Shown here: positions 47,625-58,303 of the stretch, piece after piece
Numbering within the stretch: position 1 is the stretch's first letter
How the letters are laid out: every line of letters starts with the position of its first letter
Origin: Tricholoma matsutake
Taxonomy: Eukaryota > Basidiomycota > Agaricomycetes > Agaricales > Tricholomataceae
Direction: 5' to 3'
Length of the DNA: 64,000 bases
Assembly (NCBI GenBank): GCA_026075535.2
Contig: AP026539.1
Span: forward strand, 620,001 to 684,000
Program-made: the position numbers and the translations under genes
The notes under the pieces: model-generated
Told to the model about the DNA's origin: nothing
The model's database searches: none
The model's input: only the letters and a program-made list of their open reading frames with translations

Positions 47625-47985
47625 TGTCAAGAATCATTCTTTGCCTGATTGGAACCCGTAATCATCCAACCCTTTTCCACACCTCAAATCCAACATTCAC
47701 TGACTCCTCCAATTTTTGTTTCTGGCCACCTGGCACTGCCCACACTGCTGTGCATCAGGCCACCTTGTACAGCACTCATGGCTGCCTTCTTGAGGCTGCC
47801 ATCTCTTTTGCAAATTTGACTATGGATTCCTGTGCAGCTCCCACTAGGTAATTTATCTACACAGTTGAGACACTGCTGCAGCCTCCACTTCTGTTCTGCC
47901 TTTATTCTGGACAACAGTATTTAAGCTTACTTAGTTTTGCCTTGTATTCCTCAGTTCATATAGTGACATAGACTCAACAAAGATG
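47625..47985 (+). repeat. Truncated 3' LTR, Gypsy LTR family 1
   Basis: Starts TGTCAAGAATCATTC right after the polypurine tract AAGGGGGAAATAC. It matches the first half of the LTR at 15924 and 52644 and stops at about 47985, where a minus-strand gag of another Gypsy copy begins. So this is the 3' end of a plus-strand element whose body is mostly lost. Confidence 0.85.
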
Positions 47986-49520
47986 AGAGGCCAGCTCCCA
48001 GAAGTCCACATTATACTTCACTATTCATCCACCTTTCTTCACGGTGAGTTCTGAAAGGGCTTTCTCTGTGTCCCCAACAGGGTTGTGAGAGCCAAAATTA
48101 CCTTCCAACTCACTAAGGAATTCCTCATAGTTCCACATGCAATGAACAGAATTTGTTGGGTCATTGAGCCCAGGTTTGAACCAGCTAAGGGCTGACCCTT
48201 TAAGGTAAAAAAGAATGAATAGGATTGTTAAGAACTGATCCTAGAAGGCACATCAGAATCCGATTGGACACTGTAGGTGATGATAGCAGAAGGTTGTCAG
48301 GTCATGGCAGATTCTGCAGAGGGGAAATGGAAAGGACTTGACTTCAGCTTTTAAGAAGCTGCACCCTTCACCTCGTCTGTTGTCCTAATTTCAAGACAAA
48401 GGTTTGGAGGTAGAAGCAGGGAAGTGTGGGTAAATGCAGGAAGGAGTATGGAGGGACTTGGGTTAAGTTCAGATGAGATTAGAACTTCAGAGGGAGACTA
48501 GAGGTCGAGTCAAATGGAGTTCAGACTCTTAGAGAACTGAGGTAGGAGTAGAAGGAGGTTTAGATTGGCAGGTTTAAGTTGAGTCTATGTTGATATACAA
48601 ACTGAGGAATACAAGGTGAAACTAACTAAGCTTAAATACTGTAGTCCAGAATAAGGCAGAACAGAAACAGAAACTATGGCAGTGTCTTGACTGTGTAGAT
48701 AAATTACCTAGTGGGAGCTGCACAGGAATCCATAGTTGAATTTGCAAAGAGATGGCAGCCTTGGGAAGGCAGCCATGGGTGCCGTACAAAGGCAGCCTGG
48801 TGCACAGCAGTGTGGCAGTGCAAGGTGGCTGGGAACAAAAGTGGGAGGAGTAGATGAATGTTGGGTTCAATGTGCGGAAAAGGGTCAGACAGATGTGGGT
48901 TCCAATCGGGTGAGGAACGGTTCTTGACAAGGATCTTCTTTTCATCGGAGCCAAACAATTGAGGACAATCACAGAAATGAAGGTTGCACAAGACTAGGAA
49001 GTCCCGAAGTTTCCAGGGGTTGGCCCCATCAAAAGTGTCAGGGTCCCAAACTTTGATCTTCTTGGTTTTGGGTACTTGACTCTGCCAGCTGAGGATTCAG
49101 AGACTATCTCCTGGGTCAGGATTTCTACCATCAGGAGGTTGAGGGTCAGCAGGATTGTCAGGATTGGGGTCATCCCCAGGGCTGTCAGGACTGCTGGGGT
49201 TGTCAGATCCACTGGGAAGTCTGTCCTCTTTACCTGGCCCTTCCTCATCGAAGGGATTAGGTTTCCCAGCATTATCTACATACTCAAGTGGAGTTGTATT
49301 CCAAGGGGTCTCCAGAGGCTGAGACATGAGGTTTGCACTGATAGAGGGTGCTCCAGAACTGATTTGTTGGAAGATATTGGATGGTCTGGTGCATGCACCA
49401 AAAGTTGAAGTGTGCCTAGGTGAAGGAAGTATAGATCAGCAGATTGCTGATAAACCTGGTACCACACCAGCATGGCAAGAATTCCTGGTGGTTTGTTGAG
49501 TCTGAGATTCAGTGGGAGTC
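47985..49520 (-). pseudogene. Gypsy gag (Gypsy C), split by a solo LTR
   Basis: From about 49520 down: an N-terminal Pro/Asp-rich region (NPFDEEGPGKEDRLPSGSDN, DNPADPQPPDGRNPD), then TKKIKVWDPDTFDG and CNLHFCDCPQLFGSDEKKI. The LTR follows (48929-48226), then ILFYLKGSALSWFKPG, MWNYEEFLSELEGNFG and IVKYNVDFWELAS. This is the capsid region of Retrotrans_gag type, near identical in order to 53535-54340. A TGA sits before IVKYNV where Arg fits. The 5' LTR is at 49585-50179. Confidence 0.82.
48226..48929 (-). mobile_element. Solo LTR, Gypsy LTR family 1, inside gag
   Basis: Reads TGTTAAGAACTGATCC to GGTTCTTGACA on plus and is flanked by AGGAT on both sides (48221-48225 and 48930-48934). Inserted in the minus-strand gag at SDEKKI, as shown by the uninterrupted copy at about 54000. 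A second young solo LTR besides 15924-16629. Confidence 0.93.
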
Positions 49521-49584
49521 ATAGGAAGGTTCAGAAAATGGAAATGTGATGGATTTGATGAGAGAAGTTGGAGTTTGTAAATAC

Positions 49585-50179
49585 TGTTAAGTTCTGAGCT
49601 GGAGGAGGGGAGTTGTCAGATTTCTGGTTGTACCCCAGTGGTAGAAGTCAATAGGAGGGAATTGAATAGGAGTGGGATCCCAACAGAATTCCGAGGTGAG
49701 GTTTACTTGATGTACCATACCAAGTGTGGGGACAGAAAGGACTTGGCTTCAACTTGTAAGAAGTTGTGCCCTTCTCCTCATCAAGTGTCCTAATTTCAAG
49801 ACAAGGGTAAAGAGTAAGATTGAAGGCTCAGAGATTTTCCAGAGAGGATGAGTTAAAGTTCAAGAAAGACTTAAGAGAATATTTGGAGGTGTAATTGGAT
49901 TGAATTAAGTGGGTGACTTGGTTGAATTACAAACTGCTAGTACAAGATGAAAGTAGCTAGCTTAAATCTTCAAGGTCGGAGGCAATCAGAGTTTCTGAGG
50001 CTGTGATAATTTGCAAACCAGCCTCTGAGGCAAATATCCTGAAACCATTTCATGAAATTGGAAATGAGAGAATTTCATCTCTAGGCAGTGCTGCTGATAG
50101 GAGGGGGGCTGTGATGCAAGATGGCCTGGAACAGTAGTGGAAATGATCAGAAATCCAGTTGGAGAAATTGGTCTTGACA
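49585..50179 (-). repeat. 5' LTR, Gypsy LTR family 2
   Basis: 595 bp; minus-strand TGTCAAGACC to CTTAACA. It lies just upstream of the minus-strand gag. It shares only its ends and short motifs with family 1 but matches 54340-54557. No second boundary or duplication was found because the element is truncated on its left. Confidence 0.82.
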
Positions 50180-52643
50180 CTTGGCTTGACTCACTTACTG
50201 CAACTAAGTCAGATTTATTGGACAGGCTCTAGCTGGAAGGGGACCCATCTTCATGAGACACTGCCCATATATGTATCAGGTTTCCAAATGGAGAGTGAGT
50301 CACTTGGATTACTTGCTAATGAAAATGGTAATATAATTTTGAAACCTACATCTTATAATAAACATTGTTGTTTGTAGTGTAAATTACTATATGTATCACA
50401 GGCATACACTGATTGCAATTGTACTGTCATGCTAGCATGCATATCAGAATATTCTTTTAGTTGGGTTTCAGTCTGAAGCAGTCTGAAGAAATTTCAACAA
50501 ACATTGTCATTTGCACTGTAAACTACTATGTGTCACAGGCATACACTGACTGTGATCTCATTCACACATGGCTAGTTTGTGTATCAGAATATTCTTTTGG
50601 TTGTGTTTCAGTCTGAAGAAATGTCAAAAAATGCTGATTGCTAGGGAATCAGGGTCCTGGTCCCTATTTCCTGGAAATGCCTGGCTGAGAGTGGTGCCTG
50701 CCAAAAAAAGTGACAAGGTTGGGGAAATTAGCCAGAATGGGTGGAATACAGGCCCATATTTCCAGATAATATATATAGCATGATGATGGGTGAAGGTTAA
50801 GAGAGGTTTGTTTGCACATGATGATCTATATATACAGCCATGTTTATCCATAATTGCTACATGACTAACTTTATATCAATCTATCCAACAATTGTTGTAT
50901 TATACATGACTAGTCAGTCAACTTGATTAAGGCAATAACAGTGGTTTTACTGGAGGAAATGGCTTCTGGCATGCACACCTTTTTTGTGAATTGAGATAGC
51001 TGGTTAGTAGGTGGCACCCCAGCTGAATAAAAGAAACTGCCTTGCAAGATGTCCTTGTTCCTTGGATTAAAACTTTTGGTATTTGAGATATAGTAGACAG
51101 TCCTAAGATACTTGGGAGAATTGTAGTAGACATCAGCATTTAGTGGCACCACATTCATGTCTGAAGGCAGTGTGACCAGGCCTTCAGGTTCTGCAAGATT
51201 GACCAGCTATTGTTGACATCCCATTTTCCTTCCACCATAAAGTATTGCTTGAGCTTGACATTACTGACAATGGCATTTGCCAAGTAATTTTGATGTTTGA
51301 AAAAATGATTGGTGTCATCACATACATTGATTGCAATGGTACTGTTATTTAATTCAAACATGGGTAGTAATCTTCTTTTGGATTGTTTATATCCAGAAGA
51401 AATTTCAACAAATGCTGATTCTGCCAGAAATGGGTACCCATGGTGTCCTTTTCCAGAGTAGTGGCCATCATGGTTACCTGCCAAACAAAAGTGCTGAAAC
51501 TGGTTGATTTGACAGAAAAGGGTGGAAAAGGGTGCCCTTTTCCCATATAAGATACATAGGCCAAAACTACACAATGGCAACATAGTTAACAAAAAATGTT
51601 TGAAGTCAAACTAGAACCCAAAGCACTGGATGCAAGCAATGAATCCACAAGTTCCAACTGTGCAGAGAAAAGAAGATAAACTGATATGTTCATTGCTGAT
51701 TGTCGAAAATGTCCCAGTGCAGAGGAAGGAAATGACGAGGAACATTGTTTGGGATGGGAAATGGACATGAGGCATGCTGACATATTTACAGGCCAGACTC
51801 ATCTGTCTGGCCCTTTTGGCATTCATACTGGTGGATACTCATATCTGGCCTGTGCTGCCCAAGGACCACACTGCCATCTTGTCCCAGTATCTTCTGTCTG
51901 GCTTCAAACATATCTAATTAACTGCATCCCTATAGCACAATTCCAGCCTATTGACTCTGCTTTGTCCTACAGAACAGGCAGTTGGAAATTTGGGAGCTGG
52001 ATGCACAAACTGTAAGGTGCTACAATGCACCTTGGCCAAGGAATGGAAATGCACTGGAAAACCAGTTGTGTTGTGGTGTGTCTGACAAAAGTTCAATCAA
52101 TGATCATTCAGTGATGTTGGTAAATAGACATCAACAATGCATTCAATTGAACCACCACCAATCAATCACTGCTCTAATCTATCTATGTGTGTGTACTGGA
52201 TTTCCAGATGCACTTCCCATCTTCTACTGTTATTCTACTAAAGACATGCTCCCCTCATCACAATCTATCCAATGTTACAAAGTTCAGGCAAATGTGCTGT
52301 CAGCTCTGCTCTCCATTCCAAATTCAACAAAAAGTCTTGGCTAGGGCTAACAGAAGAAGTCAACAGTTTGAATAAACATATTTGTTACTGGATATGAAAC
52401 TCTCCCCATTATGCGCTATTGAATGCTGAAGACATCCCAATGAGTGTGCCTGCAACAAGTCACCTATCCATCTGTTTGTTCTCATGGATGCAGTACAATT
52501 TCTTGTAAAGTCTAAGTCTGCAAACCATGTGCATCATCCATCCAAGTATCCTGTAAGGTGCACAGTTTACCTGGTTTACAGCAATTACAGGTACTATACA
52601 CAGAGCACATACCTCCATGACTTAAGTCCTGACTATGTAGGTA
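50180..52643. other. Diverged tandem duplication with a decayed minus-strand ORF
   Basis: Three related segments begin near 50400, 50540 and 51310 (CAGGCATACACTGA, then GTTTCAGTCTGAAGAA, AATGCTGATT). The clearest coding-like sequence is minus 51592-51155 (APFSTLFCQINQFQHFCLAG, LLPMFELNNSTIAINVCDD), continuing after a frame change as 51158-50910 (NSPKYLRTVYYISNTKSFNP). No family recognised. 51600-52640 shows only short frames. Confidence 0.4.
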
Positions 52644-53358
52644 TGTCAAGAACTGTTCCTCGCCTGATCAGAACCCACACTCTTCTGACCCTTTTCCATA
52701 CTTTGTTCCTCCCTCACCAGGAAGCCCAACATTCACCAACTCATTTCTGCCTTTGTTCCTGGCCACCTTGCCCTGCCCACACTGCTGTACACCAGGCCAC
52801 CTTGTACACCACCTATGGTTGCCTTCCCAAGGCTGCCATCTCTTTTGCAAATTCAACTATGGACTCCTGTGCAGCTCCAACTAGGTAATCTATCTATGCA
52901 GTCAAGCCAATGCTGCAGTTTCTGAAATGTTTCACTCTTATTCTGTACTTTAGTATTTAAGCCTAGTTAGTTTCAACTTGTATTCCTCAGTTCATATATT
53001 GACAAAGACTTGACTTAAGCCTGCCAATCCAATCTCATTCCTCTGCTACCTTCATCCTCTAAGAGTCCAAACTTCATTCAACTCAACCTCTAGTCTCCCC
53101 TCTGAAGTTCTGATCTCACTTGAACTTAACCTAAGTCCCTCCACACCCATCCTCCTGCACTTCCTGCTCCTACCTCCAAAATCTTCATCTTGAAATTAGG
53201 ACACCAGACAAGATGAAGGGCACAACTTCTTACAAGTTGAAGTCAAGTCATTTCCATTCCCCATCTGCCAGATCTGCTATGACCAGGCAACTTCCCACTT
53301 TCAATACCTACAGGATCCAACCAGATTCTGATGTGCACTTCAGGATCAGTTCTTAACA
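52644..53358 (+). repeat. 5' LTR, Gypsy LTR family 1
   Basis: 715 bp, TGTCAAGAACTGTTCC to AGTTCTTAACA. Flanking 5-mers (AGGTA left; GTATA right) do not match, consistent with an LTR followed by its own internal region (gag at 53535). TAGTATTTAAGC near 52950 is a likely TATA-type promoter. Confidence 0.9.
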
Positions 53359-53534
53359 GTATATATGAACTCACACTTCACTTGTCTCACTTCTCTCTAT
53401 GACCCCTACTGAGACCCGCCAGCACACAACCAGAAATTCCCAATGCACTGGCACCATTCCTGGGATCTCTGCAATTCAGTGATCCACTCTTTCCAACCCC
53501 TGACCTGCTACTACATTAGAGTGTCTTCCAGACC

Positions 53535-54340
53535 TTGAACATCTTCCAACAAATCAGCTCAGGAGCCCAATCAATCAGCGCTAATCTCATGTCTACTCAC
53601 ACCCTGCAGTCTTCTGCCAATCTAGAAGATCTTCAACCTATGACCTCCCTTGAGTATGTAGGGGGCATCCACCAGCCTGAACACCATGGGTTGGAAGATC
53701 CTGGTCAAGAGGACAGACCCCCTGGCAGACCTGATGGCCCTGGGGGTGACCCCACTCCCAATGATCCAGATGATCAACCTCCCACTGTGGGAAACCCTGA
53801 TCCAGAGGATAGGTTCATAGATGTTCTTTACAACCTTTTGGAGACTATCTGCATCCTTCGACAAGGTGCTGCACCCAAGACCAAGAAAATCAAAGTTCAT
53901 GACCCTGACACTTTCGATGGCACCAGTCTGGAGAAACTTAGGGACTTCCTAGTCTCCTGTAACCTTCATTTCTGTGACTGCCCACACATATTTTCCTCTG
54001 ATGAGAAAAAGATCATATTCATCCTTTCTTATCTTAAAGGATCAGCTCTTAGTTGGTTTGAGCCTGCTCTTAATAACCTGACTGATTCTGCACACTGGAT
54101 GTGGGATTATGAAGCATTCCTCACCAAGCTTGAAAGCAACTTTGGCCTGCATGACATGGTTGGGTTTGCCAAAAAAGCTCTCTCTGACTTAGCAATGAAG
54201 AAAGGTCATCATATTACAAAGTATAATGTTGACTTCTGGGAATTGGCTTCTAGGGTCAACTGGAATGAAGCCACCCTTTGTGACCGCTGTTTCTGTAGTC
54301 TTCCACTCCGACTTCACACAGAAGTTCTTCAGGGTGGTAC
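53535..54340 (+). pseudogene. Gypsy gag (plus strand, 3' truncated)
   Basis: Open from 53535; ATG at 53589 (MSTHTLQSSANLEDLQPMTS) is another possible start. A Pro/Asp-rich linker (HHGLEDPGQEDRPPGRPDGP) precedes the capsid region: KIKVHDPDTFDGTSLEKLRD, FILSYLKGSALSWFEPALNN, WMWDYEAFLTKLESNFGLHD, KKGHHITKYNVDFWELASRV and LPLRLHTEVLQGG. Gag coats the element RNA. The frame runs into a reverse-oriented LTR fragment at about 54340, which removed zinc knuckle and pol. Confidence 0.85.
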
Positions 54341-54557
54341 AATACAGAATGAAAGTAGCTAGCTTAAATACTAAAGGTTGGAGTTTCTGAGGCTGTGGTA
54401 ATTGGCAAACTGGCTCCCAAGCCAAATCCTGAAACCAGTTCATCTATTTGGAAATGAGGGAATTTTGCCTCTAGGCAGTGCTGCTGATAGGAGGTGGGCT
54501 GTGGCCAGGAAGAGAGGCAGAAAATAATCAGAAATCCAGTGGAGAGAATCAGTCTTG
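54340..54557 (-). repeat. 3' LTR fragment, Gypsy LTR family 2
   Basis: On minus it begins TGTCAAGACTGATTC directly after the polypurine tract AAGGGGGAAATAC (54558-54571). It matches about 49960-50179 and is cut at 54340 by the junction with the plus-strand gag. This marks the 3' end of Gypsy B. Confidence 0.82.
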
Positions 54558-54702
54558 ACAGTATTTCCCCCTTAGTGCTGAGCCTATGAGGCATGTGAAG
54601 GTTCAAATCCAAATTGGATATGTTGATGTTGATGGGTTCCCAGGTCTTTCTTCAACCACCACCACCACTACCATCATTCACCTCCCCACCCCCCTTATTG
54701 CC

Positions 54703-55492
54703 ATGTCCTCGCACATGGAGAAGATTGCGGCCCTCAGGACCCAGCAAGAGAATTTGATAGAGGAGCTCCAGCTTGAGGAAGAGGCAAGATAGGCTGAGGA
54801 GTGCAGGGTCACCGAGGAGGCTGCGAGGGAGGTGGCCAGAGTAGAGGCAGAGAAGAAGGCCACGAAAGAGGAGCAGAGGAAGGTGGCTGCCACTCAAAGG
54901 GCAGAAAAGAAGCGGAAAGCCATAGAGACAGATGAGGCTGAAGGGAGTGCCTCCCCCAAGAAGAAGGCAAAGGGAAAGGTGAGGGCCAAGGGGGCCAACA
55001 ATGAGGTCCCTGTATAGATACAAGCCACAATTTCTTGTAAAAGGTGAGTTCAGTGCATCTCCTTGTAGTTCCAGGCTGACTCTTAGTAGATGTTTGAGTC
55101 AAAAGTTGTTGTGTTTCCAGACAGGAACCCAGGGTCAAGCCTGCAAGCCTTGTACCAAGGCAAAACATAAGTGCAAAGAGGTTGTGTGGGAGGGGCAGGT
55201 GTTGCCAGTGGGACCCAGGCTAGGGGAGAATGATGGGGTGATGGTGATACTGAGGGAGTGGGTGGGGGCAGTGAAGGGGGTGAAGAAGGAGCTCTGTGAG
55301 CTCTGGGTAATAAGCAAAGGAGTGTTGGTGCTCCAGGACTCCCTGGCAGATATCCAGGGGGCGTTGGATCCAGAGTGGAGGTCGGAGTCCAAGGAGGTAG
55401 AGGAGGACAAAGGAGAGGACAAAGGAGGTGAAGATGATGAAGAGGTGCAGGGAGAACTGCCAGGTTTGGCAGAGCAGAGGGTGGAGAAGTGA
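54703..55492 (+). CDS. Antisense Zn2Cys6-like protein carried by Gypsy B (copy 2)
   Basis: ATG at 54703 (MSSHMEKIAALRTQQENLIE) starts an Ala/Glu/Lys coiled coil (about residues 5-75), a basic patch (SASPKKKAKGKVRAKG) and SCKR at a GT donor (55044). A 43-bp intron ends in AG at 55086 and the frame continues SRCLSQKLLC, FQTGTQGQACKPCTKAKHKC. The Cys spacing is C-x4-C-x6-C-x9-C-x2-C-x6-C, close to fungal Zn2Cys6 binuclear clusters. The C-terminus is a helix (LREWVGAVKGVKKELCELWV) and a Glu/Asp tail ending EQRVEK. It lies antisense between pol and the 3' LTR. Two TAG codons (54790 and near 55014) may be decay. Possible role: DNA or chromatin binding (inference). Confidence 0.6.
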
Positions 55493-55653
55493 GGGGGGAG
55501 TAGGGATCTGGCAGGGATCCAAAATAAATAGACTTACTTTATTATTATTTTTTCGTTGTTTGTGAAAATGAATAAATGTTGGTTTTGTTTGGCATTTGTG
55601 TGATTGTTTGGTGGAGAGAGGACTGGGTTTCCCTGGGTAACAAGTGTGGTAGT

Positions 55654-57970
55654 CTATAATGAGTTCCTGGGCATGATTAAGTTCTGTAGTGGGAAGCTAG
55701 GAGGTTTCTTTGTCGGTTCCTTGGTACCCTTCCCACCATATGAGATAGAGTAGCTTGCATCGATGGTGGTTGTCAATTTTTGAATCGAGGATTTTGCAAT
55801 CTTGTACTCCAGTTTATTGTCTATAATGACCAGAGGAGGTGGAGGTTGAATACGAATAGGAATTGTGTTGGGAGTATCTTCTTCCAGTTGGGAGAGATGG
55901 AACACTGGGTGGACAGCCTGGAGGTGATCTGGAAGTCGAAGGGTAACTGAGTGGGTACCCAGATGGGCAATGATTTTGAAAGGGCCATAGAACATTTCTG
56001 AGAGCTTCTTGGAGGGTCATGTAGTGTGTAAGTGCTTGCCTTTGACGAAAGTGTAGTCACTGATTTTGAAGTCAGGAGTGGGGGCCTGGAATTTGTCTGC
56101 AGGACTTCTGTGCTTTGGTAAGTTGTTTCCAGAGTTCCTGGTGGAGATCATCAAGGTTGACCACAAAATGGTGTCTGTCCATTGCCTTCTGGATGGTAAC
56201 CCAAAGTGAAGTGGATGTTCATGTCCAGGGCTTGCCCAAGAGAGCAGAAGAAATGGGAAATGAACTTGGAACCCCAGTCACAGATGATGTGAGATGGAAC
56301 ACCATGTTTGGAGAAGATGTGCATGATGAAGAGATTAGTGAGTTCTTGTGCCATGATTTCATTTACTGTGGGGATGAAGATACCCTGTTTCAAGTTTGGA
56401 AAGTCAGTCTACAATGACTAGGATGGCCATGTGTCAATTGGAGTCTGGTAACAGTTCAATGAAGTCCATGGAAATTGAGTTTCAAGGCCTTTCCAGGACC
56501 AGAAGTTGCTTCAGAAATCTGTCGGGTTTGTGTTGGGGTGGTTTGGAGTGTTTGCAGGTAGTACAAGACTTGCAAAAGTCCTGCACAAAGGTGCAGAGAT
56601 TGGGCCAAATATATTCCCATTGGATAAGCTGAAGGATCTTGTTTTGCCCATAATGACCTGAGAGAATATGGTCGTGCTTGTATTGTAAGACTTTAAGATG
56701 GAGGTCTGCAACATCTGGGATGTAAATCCAGTCAAAGTGGCGGAGAAGTCCACTGTTGTCTAGAGACCAATTTGGGGCAGATGGCAATGGAAGGTGTGAG
56801 GAGGAGATGGGATGAAGAGGGAGTGAAGATCGGATATCATTGTGGAGTTTTTCAATGTCCATGAGAATGGCTTGACAGATGATAGGGGTAGCCAGGAAAG
56901 TGGCTCAGAGGGAGGATGTGAGTTGTTCTTGAGTAAAGACTGGACAGGAGGATGTGAGTTGTTCAGGTTCTTGAGTAAAGACTGGATGGAAGTTGCTTGG
57001 ATTTACTGAAGTGAAGTCACTATTCCCCCTTTGCAGTAGATGTTACAGTGCCTAGTGAGCACATTGGGTTTAGCCCCCAGCTTACCAGGGTGGAAGCGGA
57101 TGGCAAGGTTGAACTGTGAAAGGTATTCTGTCCACCAAGCTTGATGACGAGTAAGGAGCTTCATGGTACTGAAATATTCCAAGTTTTTGTGATCCATGAC
57201 CACATCTACTGGATTTCCAGAACCTTCAAGGTACTGTCCCCAGTGTTCGAAAGCTTTGAAGATAGCCAGAAGTTCCTTGTCATGGGTATCATAGTTCAAT
57301 TCAGCTGGGTTGAAGGAACAGGAGTGGAATGCAACCAGGTGGATTTCTCCATCCGAGGTATAGATGGAAAGGATCACCACTAAGGCATAGTCTGAGGTGT
57401 CTGTCTCCAAGATAATGCAGGAGTCTGGTAGCCATTGAGTAAGTGTTGGGGCATGAGTGAATTCTTCTTTCAATTTGTTGAAGGCTTCTTGAGATTTCTT
57501 GGCAAAGTCTCAAGGCATGTGCTTCTGGGTGAGTCTGGTGAGAGCGATGACAATGTCGGAATACCCATGGATAAACCATCGGTAGAAGTTGCAGAATCCA
57601 AGGAAGGATTGGATGTCCTTAACCTTTTGAGGTTCAGGCCAGTTGAGGATGGTTTTGACTTTATCTTCAGACATCTGGAGCCCATCTGGAGAGAGGATGA
57701 ACCCCAAGTATTCCATGCTATCTTTATGGAACTCGCATTTCTGCAGACAGCCATAAAGCCCATTCTTCTGGAGTCTCCAGAGAACTTCTTTGATGTGAGC
57801 CTTATGTCGACTCATGTCATTGGAGTAGATTAGGATATTGTCAAGGTAGACAATGATGCTGACATCTAATAGGTCACTGAAGATGTTGTTCATGAGGCAC
57901 TGGAAGGCAGCAGGTGCATTAGTGAGTCTGAAAGGAACCACCAGCCATTCAAAAGAACTGTAGCATGTGC
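55654..57970 (-). pseudogene. Gypsy B pol: RT C-terminal half, RNase H, integrase
   Basis: From 57970 down: RT palm ([34 protein letters not shown]; second catalytic Asp is Asn), thumb ([37 protein letters not shown]), RNase H-type segment (CIILETDTSDYALVVIL, NYDTHDKELLAIFKAFEHW, VVMDHKNLEYF), integrase HHCC (HDHILSGHYGQNK, CKSCTTCKHSK), Asp in ISMDFIELLP and Asp in CDWGSKFISH. A deletion removes the catalytic Glu (NGQTPFCGQP instead of DGQTER). The C-terminus has HPVFHLSQLEEDTPN. RT fingers are missing: the gene begins abruptly at an inversion or junction at 57970. Confidence 0.87.
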
Positions 57971-58303
57971 ATACTTCTGCAGCACAAACCCTGCCTTCAT
58001 CTCGATCCCATGATCCCATGGCTTCTGCACCAGCATTCGCTCAGACTCCTTCTTCTGGAACACTGACAGATATTCATGATATGCTTTTGGCACCCACTTC
58101 TCCACTGGCTTCTCCATATTCACAATATTCTTGTCCCATGATTGTGCTCCACAAATTGCTCTAAAGGTTTGCTTCTGCTCTTCTTTTTCGATCATGATCA
58201 GCACTTCCCCATTTGGCATTTCCTCATCCTCCACTTCCTCAGACATTTTTCCTCAAATCAACCTCTGGCATGCCTATCACTTAGTCTGCATTTCTGAGGG
58301 AGA
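57970..58303 (-). pseudogene. Gypsy A protease-RT linker, inverted segment
   Basis: On minus: [40 protein letters not shown] and [16 protein letters not shown], the stretch normally found directly before KVYPLSP in this Gypsy type. [10 protein letters not shown] is present at 58314 but on plus. Flipping 57970-58303 would restore the order. Confidence 0.7.
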
